DNA from: Paenimyroides marinum
Lineage (GTDB): Bacteria > Bacteroidota > Bacteroidia > Flavobacteriales > Flavobacteriaceae
Assembly: GCF_900108395.1 (NCBI RefSeq)
Contig: NZ_FNXE01000020.1
Span: forward strand, 1-57,500
Direction: 5' to 3'
Length of the DNA: 57,500 bases
The notes under the pieces are model-generated. The model had not been told where the DNA came from and did no database searches. It saw nothing but the letters and a program-made list of their open reading frames with translations. A program made the position numbers and the translations under genes. Of this stretch, positions 26,936 through 35,378 are shown piece by piece. Each line of letters starts with the position of its first letter. The stretch's first letter is position 1.

Positions 26936-27130
26936 TTAAGCTTCAGCTTCAGTTTTGTCTACTAAAACCTGACCTCTGTAATATAATTTTCCTTCGTGCC
27001 AGTAAGCTCTGTGCATTAAGTGAGCTTCACCAGTTACAGGGCATGTTCCGATTGTTGGAGCTACTGCTTTGTAATGCGTTCTTCTTTTATCTCTTCTTGT
27101 TTTCGAGGTTTTTCTTTTAGGATGTGCCAT
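26936..27130 (-). CDS. rpmF: 50S ribosomal protein L32
   Basis: A 64-aa basic ribosomal protein starting [20 protein letters not shown], the family signature. The short globular part holds a single Cys (CPVTGEAHL) rather than the four-Cys zinc ribbon of some L32 forms. It follows yceD by 9 nt, the classic yceD-rpmF pair seen across bacteria, and ends at a strong terminator. Confidence 0.97.
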   Translation of the reverse strand: MAHPKRKTSKTRRDKRRTHYKAVAPTIGTCPVTGEAHLMHRAYWHEGKLYYRGQVLVDKTEAEA

Positions 27131-27139
27131 CTTACAATA

Positions 27140-27742
27140 TTATTTATCCGTTAATAGTTGTTTTAATTTATCCCAGCGTGGGTCTGTTTCTTTATTATTA
27201 TCCGAATCTTCATCGGTTTCATTTTCGTTTAATTCGTCTTCCGGAAAATCTTCTTCGTTTATCATTTCTAAATCATCACTGTCTAAAAAATCTAAATCGT
27301 CTAAGTCTTCGTCTGTTTCGTAATCTTCTGCTACATCAGGATGCACTCTTTTATAAGGAACCGATAAAGCAATCATTTCATAAATGTATTGTGCAACATT
27401 CATTTGAAATTCTCCGTGCGGCAAAATTAATAAATCTTCGTTTTCATTATTAAATTCTTCGCCAAATTTCACCAATAATTTTAAATTTCCTTCTATCGGA
27501 AGATCAAAATCTTCGTTGGTAACGTCGCAAGGTACGTTTACTGTGCCTTTATGTGAAAATTCCAATTCTAACATAGTTGTCTTTTTTAGCAGGTTTACCT
27601 TAACGTCTATGTTGGTGCTGTTGAATTCACTGTAATTGAAAAGATCAAAAAAATCGTTTTCAATATGATATTCAAATTGATGTTCTCCTTGTTTTAATCC
27701 TGAAAACTGGATTAAAAAATCTTTTTCACTTATCATAACCAT
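27140..27742 (-). CDS. yceD: YceD / DUF177 family protein
   Basis: A 200-aa acidic protein. The conserved DUF177 element is the Cys-containing segment around NVPCDVTNEDFDLPIEGNL (residues about 85-105). The C-terminal third is very acidic (Asp/Glu-rich stretch at about 145-190). The family is linked to 23S rRNA/ribosome synthesis in plants and bacteria and is nearly always beside rpmF. ATG 27742 is used; ATG 27736 two codons on is equally possible. A consensus promoter lies 14 nt upstream. Confidence 0.85.
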   Translation of the reverse strand: MVMISEKDFLIQFSGLKQGEHQFEYHIENDFFDLFNYSEFNSTNIDVKVNLLKKTTMLELEFSHKGTVNVPCDVTNEDFDLPIEGNLKLLVKFGEEFNNENEDLLILPHGEFQMNVAQYIYEMIALSVPYKRVHPDVAEDYETDEDLDDLDFLDSDDLEMINEEDFPEDELNENETDEDSDNNKETDPRWDKLKQLLTDK

Positions 27743-27755
27743 CTATTTGAGCGTG

Positions 27756-27784
27756 CAAAGATATAAAAATTATTTAATTACAAA
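27756..27784 (-). promoter_or_regulatory. Promoter of yceD-rpmF
   Basis: TTTG (27781-27784), a 17-nt spacer, then TATCTTTG (27756-27763) on the minus strand: a full match to the Bacteroidota consensus. Confidence 0.75.
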
Positions 27785-27807
27785 TAGTTATCATTAATTT
27801 TTTGTTG

Positions 27808-28851
27808 TTAAATAGTTGAAACCTTTAATGGGTTTACTGTGCTTTGCAAATACTCGTTTTTATTTTTATAAATATCTAAAGCCGTGTACACCGCATTTTT
27901 AAACGATGTAAAATCGGCAATTCCCTTTCCTGCAATATCATACGCTGTACCGTGATCTGGTGACGTACGGATTCTGTCTAAACCGGCAGTGTAATTTACG
28001 CCTGTGCCAAAGGTTAGTGTTTTAAACGGAATTAACCCCTGATCGTGGTAACAGGCCACCACGGCGTCAAAATCTCTGTATTGTTCTGAACCAAAAAAAG
28101 CATCGGCAGAATACGGACCGTAAACAATGATGTTTTCGTCAAATAATTCTTTTACCGTGTTGTTGATGAACGTTTGCTCTTCGTTGCCAATAATGCCGTT
28201 GTCGCCACTGTGCGGATTTAATCCCAACAAGGCAATTCGTGGTTTAATCACATTAAAGTCCTGAATCAGTGACTGGTTTATGGTACGTACTTTTTTCTTG
28301 ATTAAGTCGGGCGTAATGTTTTGCGATACTTCTTGTATGGGTAGGTGGTCGGTTACCAATCCCACTTTAATATCTTCGCTAACCATGAACATTAAAGCGT
28401 CTCCGTTTAGTTCCTTATTTAAATAATCGGTATGTCCGGGAAACTTAAAATCGTCAGATTGTATGTTGTATTTGTTTATCGGCGCCGTTACCAAAGCGTC
28501 AATTTCGTTGTTTTTCAAAGCTTGTGTAGCCGCTGTAAACGATCTTATGGCGTATTTGCCAATGGTGTCATCTAATGTTCCAAAATCTAAATTTACGCCT
28601 TCCCGCCAAAGGTTAAAAACATTGAATTTTCCTTTTTGGATTTGATCTAACGAATCAATTCCGTGTATGGTTGTGGTGCAGTTAATTACCTTTTTTATAA
28701 ATGATAACAACTTGGCATTTCCAAAAACCACCGGTGTACATAATTCCATCATTCGCTGGTCTTCAAACGTTTTTAAAATAACTTCAGGACCAATGCCGTT
28801 CATGTCACCAATAGAAATACCTAATATTATATTTTCATCTTTTTTAAACAT
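27808..28851 (-). CDS. pdxA: 4-hydroxythreonine-4-phosphate dehydrogenase
   Basis: A 347-aa NAD-dependent dehydrogenase of the deoxyxylulose-5-phosphate-dependent vitamin B6 pathway. Motifs seen are GISIGDMNGIGPEVILKTF at the N-terminus and the metal-binding His sites in GHTDYLNKE (about residue 140), GLNPHSGDNG and CYHDQGLIPFK. SPDHGTAYDIAGKG near the C-terminus completes the PdxA signature. It is divergent from ribE, with about 54 nt between the two starts; pairing with a riboflavin gene is common in flavobacteria. Confidence 0.95.
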   Translation of the reverse strand: MFKKDENIILGISIGDMNGIGPEVILKTFEDQRMMELCTPVVFGNAKLLSFIKKVINCTTTIHGIDSLDQIQKGKFNVFNLWREGVNLDFGTLDDTIGKYAIRSFTAATQALKNNEIDALVTAPINKYNIQSDDFKFPGHTDYLNKELNGDALMFMVSEDIKVGLVTDHLPIQEVSQNITPDLIKKKVRTINQSLIQDFNVIKPRIALLGLNPHSGDNGIIGNEEQTFINNTVKELFDENIIVYGPYSADAFFGSEQYRDFDAVVACYHDQGLIPFKTLTFGTGVNYTAGLDRIRTSPDHGTAYDIAGKGIADFTSFKNAVYTALDIYKNKNEYLQSTVNPLKVSTI

Positions 28852-28905
28852 TCGTTGTGCTAATTATTGCTAATTTTGTACAAATTTAGTAAAATATTTC
28901 TACTT

Positions 28906-29499
28906 ATGTTTACAGGTATTGTTGAAACTCTTGGAGTAATCCGTAAAATAGAACACGATCAAACAAATCTACACCTATATATAGAAAGTTCATTTATGTC
29001 AATGTTAAAAATTGATCAAAGTGTGGCACATAACGGGGTGTGTTTAACGGTGGTTGAAATTAACGAAAATACGTATAAAGTTACTGCCATTAAAGAAACA
29101 ATAGCTGTTACCACAATTGGTTTATGGAAAGTAGGTGATGTGGTAAATTTAGAACGCGGAATGCCATTAAACGATCGGTTAGACGGGCATATTGTTCAAG
29201 GACATGTTGATGAAACTGCTGTAATTACCAAAATTGAAGAAGTGGGTGGGAGTACTTATTTTAGTTTTAAGTACAGTGAAAAATCAAAACACGTAACCAT
29301 TGAGAAAGGGTCGATAACCGTTGACGGAACCAGTTTAACTGTTGTAAGTTCCGGAACAAATACGTTTAGCGTGGCAATTATTCCTTTTACATTAGAAAAC
29401 ACATTGTTTAAAACATATAAAGTGGGTACGAAAGTAAATTTAGAATTTGATGTAATTGGTAAATATGTAACCAAATTAATGCAGGTACATTTAAAATAA
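28906..29499 (+). CDS. ribE: Riboflavin synthase (alpha chain type)
   Basis: 197 aa starting MFTGIVETLGVIRKI, the near-invariant family N-terminus, which fixes the start at ATG 28906. Two tandem lumazine-binding repeats are seen: one around SVAHNGVCLTVVEI with GMPLNDRLDGHIVQGHVDET, and the second around GSITVDGTSLTVVS. It dismutates two 6,7-dimethyl-8-ribityllumazine molecules to riboflavin. TAATTTTG at 28871-28878 is a likely -7 box. No FMN riboswitch is visible in the short leader. Confidence 0.95.
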   Translation: MFTGIVETLGVIRKIEHDQTNLHLYIESSFMSMLKIDQSVAHNGVCLTVVEINENTYKVTAIKETIAVTTIGLWKVGDVVNLERGMPLNDRLDGHIVQGHVDETAVITKIEEVGGSTYFSFKYSEKSKHVTIEKGSITVDGTSLTVVSSGTNTFSVAIIPFTLENTLFKTYKVGTKVNLEFDVIGKYVTKLMQVHLK

Positions 29500-29504
29500 A
29501 TGAT

Positions 29505-29535
29505 TTTGATTAATTTTTATTTTTTACTATATTTG
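29505..29535 (+). promoter_or_regulatory. Promoter of the frameshifted lipoprotein gene
   Basis: TTTG (29505-29508), a 19-nt spacer, and TATATTTG (29528-29535): a perfect Bacteroidota promoter 10 nt before ATG 29546. It suggests the gene is still transcribed. Confidence 0.8.
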
Positions 29536-29545
29536 AGATAAAAAG

Positions 29546-30158
29546 ATGAATGTTATGAAAATTTTTTTTTACCTTGTGTTAAGTGTAGTGCTGTTATCGG
29601 TTGGTTGTTCTTCAGATAACAATTCCTCTGAAGAGAATCCTTTGTTTCCACCAGTAGATAATGCTACCACAGTACGTTTGAAGCACTTACTTACAACGGG
29701 TGATGTGGTTGAAGCACTTGGTGGATATACCAATGGGTGGGACGTAAAAGAGCTTAATGTAACAAACTATGGGGCGTATCCGAGTTTTCCATATATTTAT
29801 TACTATAATCTTCCAATGGAAATAGAAACTTCAGGAGAAACAACTCAAACAAGAAGTGTGTATGTACAGGCAAGGAGGACCTGTTGATACAGATGTTACC
29901 TTAGAGCAGTTTTTAGCAGAAAATAACGATTATGTTGCTGTGAATGACGCTCAATTGGCTACTTACCCAAGAACATATGTAGTAAAAATGAATGACAACG
30001 ACAACGAGGAGTGGATTATAGATCTTTATACTCCGCATATCGCTAAAGATGGAAATCACACGATGCATTCCATTCATTTATCTGGTTATAACACTCCACC
30101 GCCATCAGATAGTGAAGCTGTTAAAACGATGCTAAGGTTGTTAGAAAAGCACGACTAA
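29546..30158 (+). pseudogene. Small lipoprotein gene broken by a +1 frameshift near 29885
   Basis: The first part (29546-29887) encodes a lipoprotein signal with lipobox SVGC (C21) and about 90 further residues, ending ...SVYVQARRTC at TGA. Frame +1 takes over with no loss of coding character (DTDVTLEQFLAENNDYVAV to the stop at 30158). The joined product would be about 203 aa. The junction reads AGG AGG ACC TGT TGA T, that is, an SD-like AAGGAGG three bases before the last sense codon and a UGA. This resembles the layout of the prfB recoding site, so programmed frameshifting is an alternative to decay. Family not recognised. Confidence 0.7.
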
Positions 30159-30234
30159 AGTATCCTTAATATTTAGGTTAGTTTTCATTTGATTGATTTT
30201 TTTTTCCGATATTTGAAATTAAAAATGAATAGCT

Positions 30235-31239
30235 ATGAAAAAGATTACATTTTTATTTGTTGTGACAGCGATGGTAACTTCGTGTACAAAAACAACTACA
30301 ACAGAAACAACAATTGTGGTAAAAGATACCATAAGTCAAGAGGAAATTGATGATGAGGTTAAAACAGACGAAGCGTTTTCAATTGAAAATATTCCGGTTT
30401 CAGTGGCTGATATTGGCGATTTTCCGTTTTTTACCGCACCTGAAGGAGCAGAATATATCAATAAAGCTAAACCTGTTGATTTTGATTTTATTGTGTTTGT
30501 CACACCTTCAAGTATTTACGAAGTAGAAGGAAAAACTTTCAGAGCGCATGTACATAAAGACAAGAAAAGTAATAAGGAAATAAGTGGACATTATCTTATT
30601 AAGAGTTATGAAGAAGCTATTATAGCAGCTGGTGGTGTTAAGGTTTTTGAAGGTAAACTTACAGGTGAACGGTTAAAACAATACAAAGATTTGTGTAGTT
30701 ATGCAGGAAGTAATGGTAGTATTGATGTTTGGAACAACCCAATAGCAACATATGTTATAAGACGTAATGATGGAAATATCTATATTGCGATAGACAAAAG
30801 AGGAACAAATACTACATCTATCCAGATTGTACAGGAGAAATCTTTTGAGCAAACGATTGAGAAAGTAACGTCAGATGATATTGTAAAAGATTTAGCAGAA
30901 AAAGGAAAATCTATTTTATATATTAATTTTGATGTGGATAAATCAAATGTAACTGCCGATGGAAACGAAGTGATAGATCAAATTGCCGGTGCATTGAAAA
31001 AGGAACCTTCGCTTAAAATTGCTATTGAAGGACATACGGACAACACCGGTGATGCCGCACATAACAAAAAACTTTCTAACGATCGTGCCAATACAGTATT
31101 GAATGCTTTGGTATCAAACGGAATTGAAAAAACACGCTTGTCTGCCAAAGGCTTTGGTGCTGAACGACCATTGGTTGCAAATGATTCAGAAGATAATAAA
31201 GCCAAAAACCGCAGGGTAGAACTGGTAAAAGTGAATTAA
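30235..31239 (+). CDS. OmpA family lipoprotein
   Basis: 334 aa with lipobox VTSC (C17). A mixed N-terminal domain (residues about 40-210) is of unknown type. The C-terminal OmpA/MotB domain (about 220-334) has ILYINFDVDKSNVTADG, IAIEGHTDNTGDAAHNKKLS and NRRVELVKVN, the peptidoglycan (diaminopimelate) contacts. It is likely anchored in the outer membrane by lipid and tethers it to the wall. A promoter-like GATATTTG at 30208-30215 precedes it. It is convergent with the carbonic anhydrase gene. Confidence 0.88.
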   Translation: MKKITFLFVVTAMVTSCTKTTTTETTIVVKDTISQEEIDDEVKTDEAFSIENIPVSVADIGDFPFFTAPEGAEYINKAKPVDFDFIVFVTPSSIYEVEGKTFRAHVHKDKKSNKEISGHYLIKSYEEAIIAAGGVKVFEGKLTGERLKQYKDLCSYAGSNGSIDVWNNPIATYVIRRNDGNIYIAIDKRGTNTTSIQIVQEKSFEQTIEKVTSDDIVKDLAEKGKSILYINFDVDKSNVTADGNEVIDQIAGALKKEPSLKIAIEGHTDNTGDAAHNKKLSNDRANTVLNALVSNGIEKTRLSAKGFGAERPLVANDSEDNKAKNRRVELVKVN

Positions 31240-31242
31240 AAC

Positions 31243-31277
31243 AAACAAGGCTGCCCTTTTGGGACAGCCTCTTGTTT
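31243..31277. terminator. Bidirectional terminator
   Basis: AAACAAG-GCTGCCC ... GGGACAGCCTCTTGTTT forms a long stem with a small bulge between the convergent ompA-like and carbonic anhydrase genes. Confidence 0.75.
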
Positions 31278-31293
31278 AAAATTTAAATAACCC

Positions 31294-31956
31294 TTATTCA
31301 AAAGAAAATACATTACCTAAACTTTCATTGTTGGTAAAGGTACAGTTTTGATCGATTAATTCGCCTGAGGCAATATTGATAACCATACCGTGCACAGCAA
31401 GTGGCTGACCGTTTTTCCAGGCATTTTGAACGATAGATGAAGTACAAAGGTTAAAAACCTGTTCTTCAACGTTTAATTCTACCAAACGGTCTGCTTTTTT
31501 TTCAGGGTTAGAAATAGTATCAATTTCTTCGGCGTGTAATCTGTAAACATCTTTTATGTGAGACAGCCAGTTGTCGATGATCCCAAACTGGTTTCTGCTT
31601 AAAGCGGCGGCGACCCCACCACAACCATAATGTCCGGCAACAATAATATGTTTTATTTTTAAAACATTTACGGCATAATCTAAAACAGAAAGCATATTCA
31701 TATCAGAGTGTACACAAACGTTGGCAATGTTCCTGTGAACAAAAACCTCTCCGGGTTTTGTGCCTGTTAATTCGTTTGCGGGTACACGGCTGTCGGCACA
31801 GCCAATCCATAAAATTTCAGGATTTTGACCTTTTGCCAGTTGTTCAAAACGTCCAGAGGTATCATTTTTAACAAAATCCATCCATTCTTTGTTGCCTTCA
31901 ATAATCTTATTGAAGCTATGTTTTAAATCGTTGCACATAAACTTTATATTTTTCAT
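31294..31956 (-). CDS. Beta-class carbonic anhydrase
   Basis: 220 aa. The zinc ligands are C53, H109 and C112, with the catalytic dyad D55-R57 in GCADSRVPANE and the His-x-x-Cys in AGHYGCGGV. It interconverts CO2 and bicarbonate in the cytosol; no signal peptide is evident. It is separated from a second, distinct beta-CA gene (32059) by about 100 nt containing a terminator, so the two are probably transcribed separately although adjacent. Confidence 0.95.
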   Translation of the reverse strand: MKNIKFMCNDLKHSFNKIIEGNKEWMDFVKNDTSGRFEQLAKGQNPEILWIGCADSRVPANELTGTKPGEVFVHRNIANVCVHSDMNMLSVLDYAVNVLKIKHIIVAGHYGCGGVAAALSRNQFGIIDNWLSHIKDVYRLHAEEIDTISNPEKKADRLVELNVEEQVFNLCTSSIVQNAWKNGQPLAVHGMVINIASGELIDQNCTFTNNESLGNVFSFE

Positions 31957-32003
31957 ATCCTGCTAAATTACGATATTCTTAATTTTTTTGGTTTTAATTT
32001 CAT

Positions 32004-32040
32004 AAAAAAAATCGACAGGTTTGTTTTGCCGATTTTTTTT
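32004..32040 (-). terminator. Terminator of the sulP-CA operon
   Basis: AAAAAAAATCG / CGATTTTTTTT with an inner GGCA/TGTC pairing, T-run on the minus strand, 19 nt after the second carbonic anhydrase stop. Confidence 0.75.
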
Positions 32041-32058
32041 CAATAAAAAGAATAAAGG

Positions 32059-32697
32059 TTAATCGTGTAATTCTTCTTTTAAAAATTCTACGGTGCCGTT
32101 ATCTACGTTGTAATATGCTCCGGCAATACCAATTTCGCCTTTGTCAAATAATTCTTTTAAAACGTCGCTTTGTTCTAAAATAGCGTCCATGGTGTGGATA
32201 ACGTTGTGATGTGTAACTGCTTCAATAAATTCTGAAGAAGTTTGATCTGTGTTTGGTAATTCTTCTTTTACTTCTTTTATTGATATGTCAAATTTCTTTA
32301 GAACATCACCTAATTTTCCAGGTGCTCCACCTTTACAGGCACCGGTAGCGGCTCCACATTTACTGTGTCCTAAAACCAGAATTAGTTTGGTTCCCACGTG
32401 TTTGCAGGCATATTCCATACTCCCAATCATGTCGTCTGTTAATATATTTCCTGCAACACGCAGGCTGAAAATATCACCAATGCCTTGGTCAAAAATTAAT
32501 TCTGAAGAGGTGCGGCTATCCATACAACTTAAAATAATTGCGAATGGAAACTGTCCGTCTTTGGTTTCGTTTACCTGGTTTAATAAATTGCGGTTGAACT
32601 TTAAATTGTTTAAGAAACGTTCGTTGCCTTCTTTTAAAAATTGAATGGCTTTTGTTGGTGTCATTGTTGCTAACGTTTCTGCTGTATGTACTTTCAT
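32059..32697 (-). CDS. Beta-class carbonic anhydrase linked to a SulP transporter
   Basis: 212 aa from ATG 32697 (MKVHTAETLATMTPTKAIQF); an upstream in-frame reading would run into the sulP gene and is unlikely. Zinc ligands are C58, H111 and C114, with D60 and R62 in SCMDSRTSSE and the HSKCGAA motif. It follows the SulP gene by only 25 nt and so is co-transcribed. Gene pairs of SulP plus CA are known from many bacteria, and the CA is thought to consume or supply bicarbonate for the transporter. Confidence 0.92.
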   Translation of the reverse strand: MKVHTAETLATMTPTKAIQFLKEGNERFLNNLKFNRNLLNQVNETKDGQFPFAIILSCMDSRTSSELIFDQGIGDIFSLRVAGNILTDDMIGSMEYACKHVGTKLILVLGHSKCGAATGACKGGAPGKLGDVLKKFDISIKEVKEELPNTDQTSSEFIEAVTHHNVIHTMDAILEQSDVLKELFDKGEIGIAGAYYNVDNGTVEFLKEELHD

Positions 32698-32722
32698 ATT
32701 TTTTCTTGTATAGAGGTTGTTT

Positions 32723-34312
32723 TTACATTGCCCTTCTGTGGGTAATTGATATGTGAGATTCTTGATTGTTTTCGTAATCACGGTATGATGTTTTAAAACC
32801 AATTAACGATACTTCGATGTCGTCTTCTTTAGCACGTACATTGGCAAAATCCTGAATCATCTCTAAAACATCAGTTGTAATGTATGATGTTGATTTTGCA
32901 TCGATCGTAACTTTTGATCCCGGTTTTACATTTTTCAATGTTTTTTTAATGGCAGCTTTGTTTAAAAAAGATACTTCTTCTGATAACTTAATGGTAAACT
33001 CATCGGTATCATTTAATGTTTCACGGCTTAAATAATAAGCTCTTTTCATATTTCCCTGTAAGATGTAGAAAACCGAAATAACCAATCCGATACCGACTCC
33101 TTTTAATAAATCGGTAAAAACAACGGCTAACACCGTAGCTACAAACGGTATAAACTGGTATTTTCCGTTGTGCCAGAAATGTTTAAAGGTTGCCGGTTTT
33201 GCCAGTTTGTATCCTACTAAAATTAAAACGGCTGCTAAAGTTGCTAAAGGAATCATGTTTAAAATAAACGGAATGGATAACACGCAAACCAATAATAAAA
33301 TTCCGTGAATAATTGCTGATGCTTTTGAGGTAGCACCTGCATTGACATTTGCTGAGCTGCGTACAACTACCGATGTCATTGGCAATCCACCAATTAATGA
33401 ACTTGCCAGATTTCCGATTCCTTGTGCTTTTAACTCTAAATTGGTATCGGTAATGCGGCGTTTAACATCTAATCGGTCTGATGCTTCGATACAAAGTAAT
33501 GTTTCAATTGACGCAACAATAGCAATGGTTGCTCCAACAATCCATACTTGTGGGTTTGCAAACCCTGCAAAACTTGGTGTTGTAATCAGGTTTTTAAAAT
33601 CTTCGGCAGTTGTTGGTACCGGCAATGTAACCAAATGTTGAGAACTAATCGCCAGCGAACTACCGCTTGCTATAAACAACTGGTTTAATAAAATACCTGC
33701 AATTACGGCAACCAATGCACCCGGAAGCATTTTTAGTTTTTTTAATGACGGAATATGATCCCAGGCTAACAATATAACGATGGATACCATGGTTACCAGA
33801 ATGGCACCCGGATGAATTGCTGAAAATAATTCGTTGAAATAACTTACATTAAAACCGTTTTCAAATAATGTTTCGTTTCCTTCGTAATCACTGTCAAAAC
33901 CTAAGGCGTGCGGAATTTGTTTTAAAACAATAATGATCCCAATACCGGCAAGCATTCCTTCAATTACATTGTTAGGAAAATAGTTAGAGATACTTCCTGC
34001 ACGGATGAATCCTAAAACCAATTGCAACAACCCGGCAATGATTCCGGCACATAAAAAGAGCTCAAATGCACCTAAATCGGTAATCGCAGTCAAAACAATG
34101 GCAGTTAAACCTGCTGCCGGACCCGATACGGAAATGTTAGAGTTGCTTAAGGCACCCACTACAATTCCGCCGATAATTCCGGCAATAACTCCTGATAAAG
34201 GTGGTGCACCCGAAGCTAATGCAATACCCAAACATAGGGGTAATGCGACTAAAAACACTACCAAACCTGACGCAAAGTTCTGAGAAAACTCTGCTTTTAT
34301 ACTTTTTTTCAT
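32723..34312 (-). CDS. SulP family anion transporter with STAS domain (probable bicarbonate carrier)
   Basis: 529 aa. The membrane domain (residues about 15-405) has the expected 12-14 helices and opens with ASGLVVFLVALPLCLGIALA, the SulP signature; VSGPAAGLTAIVL is the substrate-site helix. A STAS domain follows (about 430-525; KVTIDAKSTSYITTDVLEM). The family carries sulfate, bicarbonate or dicarboxylates. Co-transcription with a carbonic anhydrase, and another CA next door, argues for bicarbonate; no sulfate-assimilation gene is nearby. The substrate remains inferred. Confidence 0.9.
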   Translation of the reverse strand: MKKSIKAEFSQNFASGLVVFLVALPLCLGIALASGAPPLSGVIAGIIGGIVVGALSNSNISVSGPAAGLTAIVLTAITDLGAFELFLCAGIIAGLLQLVLGFIRAGSISNYFPNNVIEGMLAGIGIIIVLKQIPHALGFDSDYEGNETLFENGFNVSYFNELFSAIHPGAILVTMVSIVILLAWDHIPSLKKLKMLPGALVAVIAGILLNQLFIASGSSLAISSQHLVTLPVPTTAEDFKNLITTPSFAGFANPQVWIVGATIAIVASIETLLCIEASDRLDVKRRITDTNLELKAQGIGNLASSLIGGLPMTSVVVRSSANVNAGATSKASAIIHGILLLVCVLSIPFILNMIPLATLAAVLILVGYKLAKPATFKHFWHNGKYQFIPFVATVLAVVFTDLLKGVGIGLVISVFYILQGNMKRAYYLSRETLNDTDEFTIKLSEEVSFLNKAAIKKTLKNVKPGSKVTIDAKSTSYITTDVLEMIQDFANVRAKEDDIEVSLIGFKTSYRDYENNQESHISITHRRAM

Positions 34313-34545
34313 AAAATTCTATAATTAATAAACATGATAATATCCTGCGTTTCATAAAGATAAATGCAAAGGATTTTTGTGTTTAGTTTGAATTTGGTAT
34401 AAGAAAGTTATTGGATTGTTTTGAAAACCAAATAGAAGAAACCTATATGTTCTTTTTAGATTTTCAGATAACAATACCTGTTAAAACCTCACTCCGGAAC
34501 TAACTGAAATGATGATTTTAATAAATGATCTTAACCAAAAAATAA

Positions 34546-34881
34546 TTATAGATGCTGCTCTGGAGGCGGTAAGGGGATCTTAAAAACTAAATCGTCTTTA
34601 ATAGTATATATTAATGAAATAAGGTTTAGGTCAGAAAAGCCCGGATTATAAATCAAATTTTGATTGTTGTTAAAAAAATGATAGTGGACTTGTTGTTCTT
34701 CTTCCTCGTTTAAATTATTGTTGTTACCTTTTTTTGTTTTTGTTTTAGAATGTGTTTCTTCTTCTTCATTTATAACAAACGTTGAAGTATCCACATCTTT
34801 GTTTAATGCAAAAGTAATTGTGGGTGCAAAGAGAAAGCACACAAATAGTATAAGGGTTGATATGTTAAATACTTTTAGCAT
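34546..34881 (-). CDS. Small secreted protein, unknown family
   Basis: 111 aa with a signal peptide (IFVC-type core LILFVCFLFAPTITFA). The mature part has acidic, low-complexity stretches (NEEEETHSKTKTKK, NEEEEQQVHYHFFNNN) including a His-Tyr-His-Phe segment, and ends in PLPPPEQHL. The acidic and His-rich composition could bind metal or surface partners, but nothing specific is recognised. It stands alone between sulP and the tRNA genes; 34313-34545 holds no other gene. Confidence 0.6.
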   Translation of the reverse strand: MLKVFNISTLILFVCFLFAPTITFALNKDVDTSTFVINEEEETHSKTKTKKGNNNNLNEEEEQQVHYHFFNNNQNLIYNPGFSDLNLISLIYTIKDDLVFKIPLPPPEQHL

Positions 34882-34969
34882 CAGATTACAAAAATAGAAT
34901 AAACCATTTAAAAATTAGTTCAACAAACTGTAAAAATGTTGTTAAAAGTCAAAAGGCAAGAAGTGTAAT

Positions 34970-35008
34970 AAAAAAAACGGAACACTATTTAGAGTACTCC
35001 GTTTTTTG
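34970..35008 (-). terminator. Terminator of the tRNA-Gln pair
   Basis: ACGGA-A-CACT ... AGTACTCCGT imperfect stem, A-run before and T-run after on the minus strand, adjoining the 3' end of the second tRNA. Confidence 0.7.
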
Positions 35009-35079
35009 TTGGTCTACTAGGACTCGAACCTAGAACGACTGAACCAAAATCAGCTGTGTTACCATTACACCATAGACCA
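35009..35079 (-). tRNA. tRNA-Gln (anticodon UUG), copy 2 of the transcript
   Basis: 71-nt cloverleaf with acceptor arm TGGTCTA/TAGACCA, anticodon loop TTTTGGT (anticodon TTG) on a GCTGA/TCAGT stem, and T-arm CTAGGTTCGAACCTAG. The 3' CCA is not encoded. Identical to the copy at 35106-35176. Confidence 0.95.
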
Positions 35080-35105
35080 ATGGTTTTGTATTTAAGTTTT
35101 ATTAG

Positions 35106-35176
35106 TTGGTCTACTAGGACTCGAACCTAGAACGACTGAACCAAAATCAGCTGTGTTACCATTACACCATAGACCA
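35106..35176 (-). tRNA. tRNA-Gln (anticodon UUG), copy 1 of the transcript
   Basis: Identical in sequence to the copy at 35009-35079, 26 nt apart. It is served by the promoter at 35223-35252. CCA is not encoded, so a CCA-adding enzyme is needed. Confidence 0.95.
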
Positions 35177-35222
35177 ATAAAACCTGCAATGATTAAACGT
35201 GTTTGCTTAAATATTGCGAGTG

Positions 35223-35252
35223 CAAATGTAGCACAAAAAAAGAAAAGTGCAA
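35223..35252 (-). promoter_or_regulatory. Promoter of the tRNA-Gln pair
   Basis: TTG (35250-35252), a 19-nt spacer and TACATTTG (35223-35230) on the minus strand, consensus type. Transcription would start about 40 nt before the first tRNA. Confidence 0.7.
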
Positions 35253-35378
35253 GTATTTGTATGAAATTTTTTTTAAAAAAATGCCTTGAAATCGATTGGG
35301 TAAATGGTAAGAATTGACATTGTGCAGATTAAAAAATAAGAAGTAAAGGTGTTTTTTTAAATGAATTGAATTACAAAG

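Noticed and set aside
28853..28905. FMN riboswitch before ribE
   Set aside because: The leader is under 40 nt and shows no RFN-element conserved loops.
35009..35176. tRNA pair as an integration (att) site of a mobile island
   Set aside because: Both copies are complete tRNAs with a shared promoter and terminator, and no integrase gene lies nearby.
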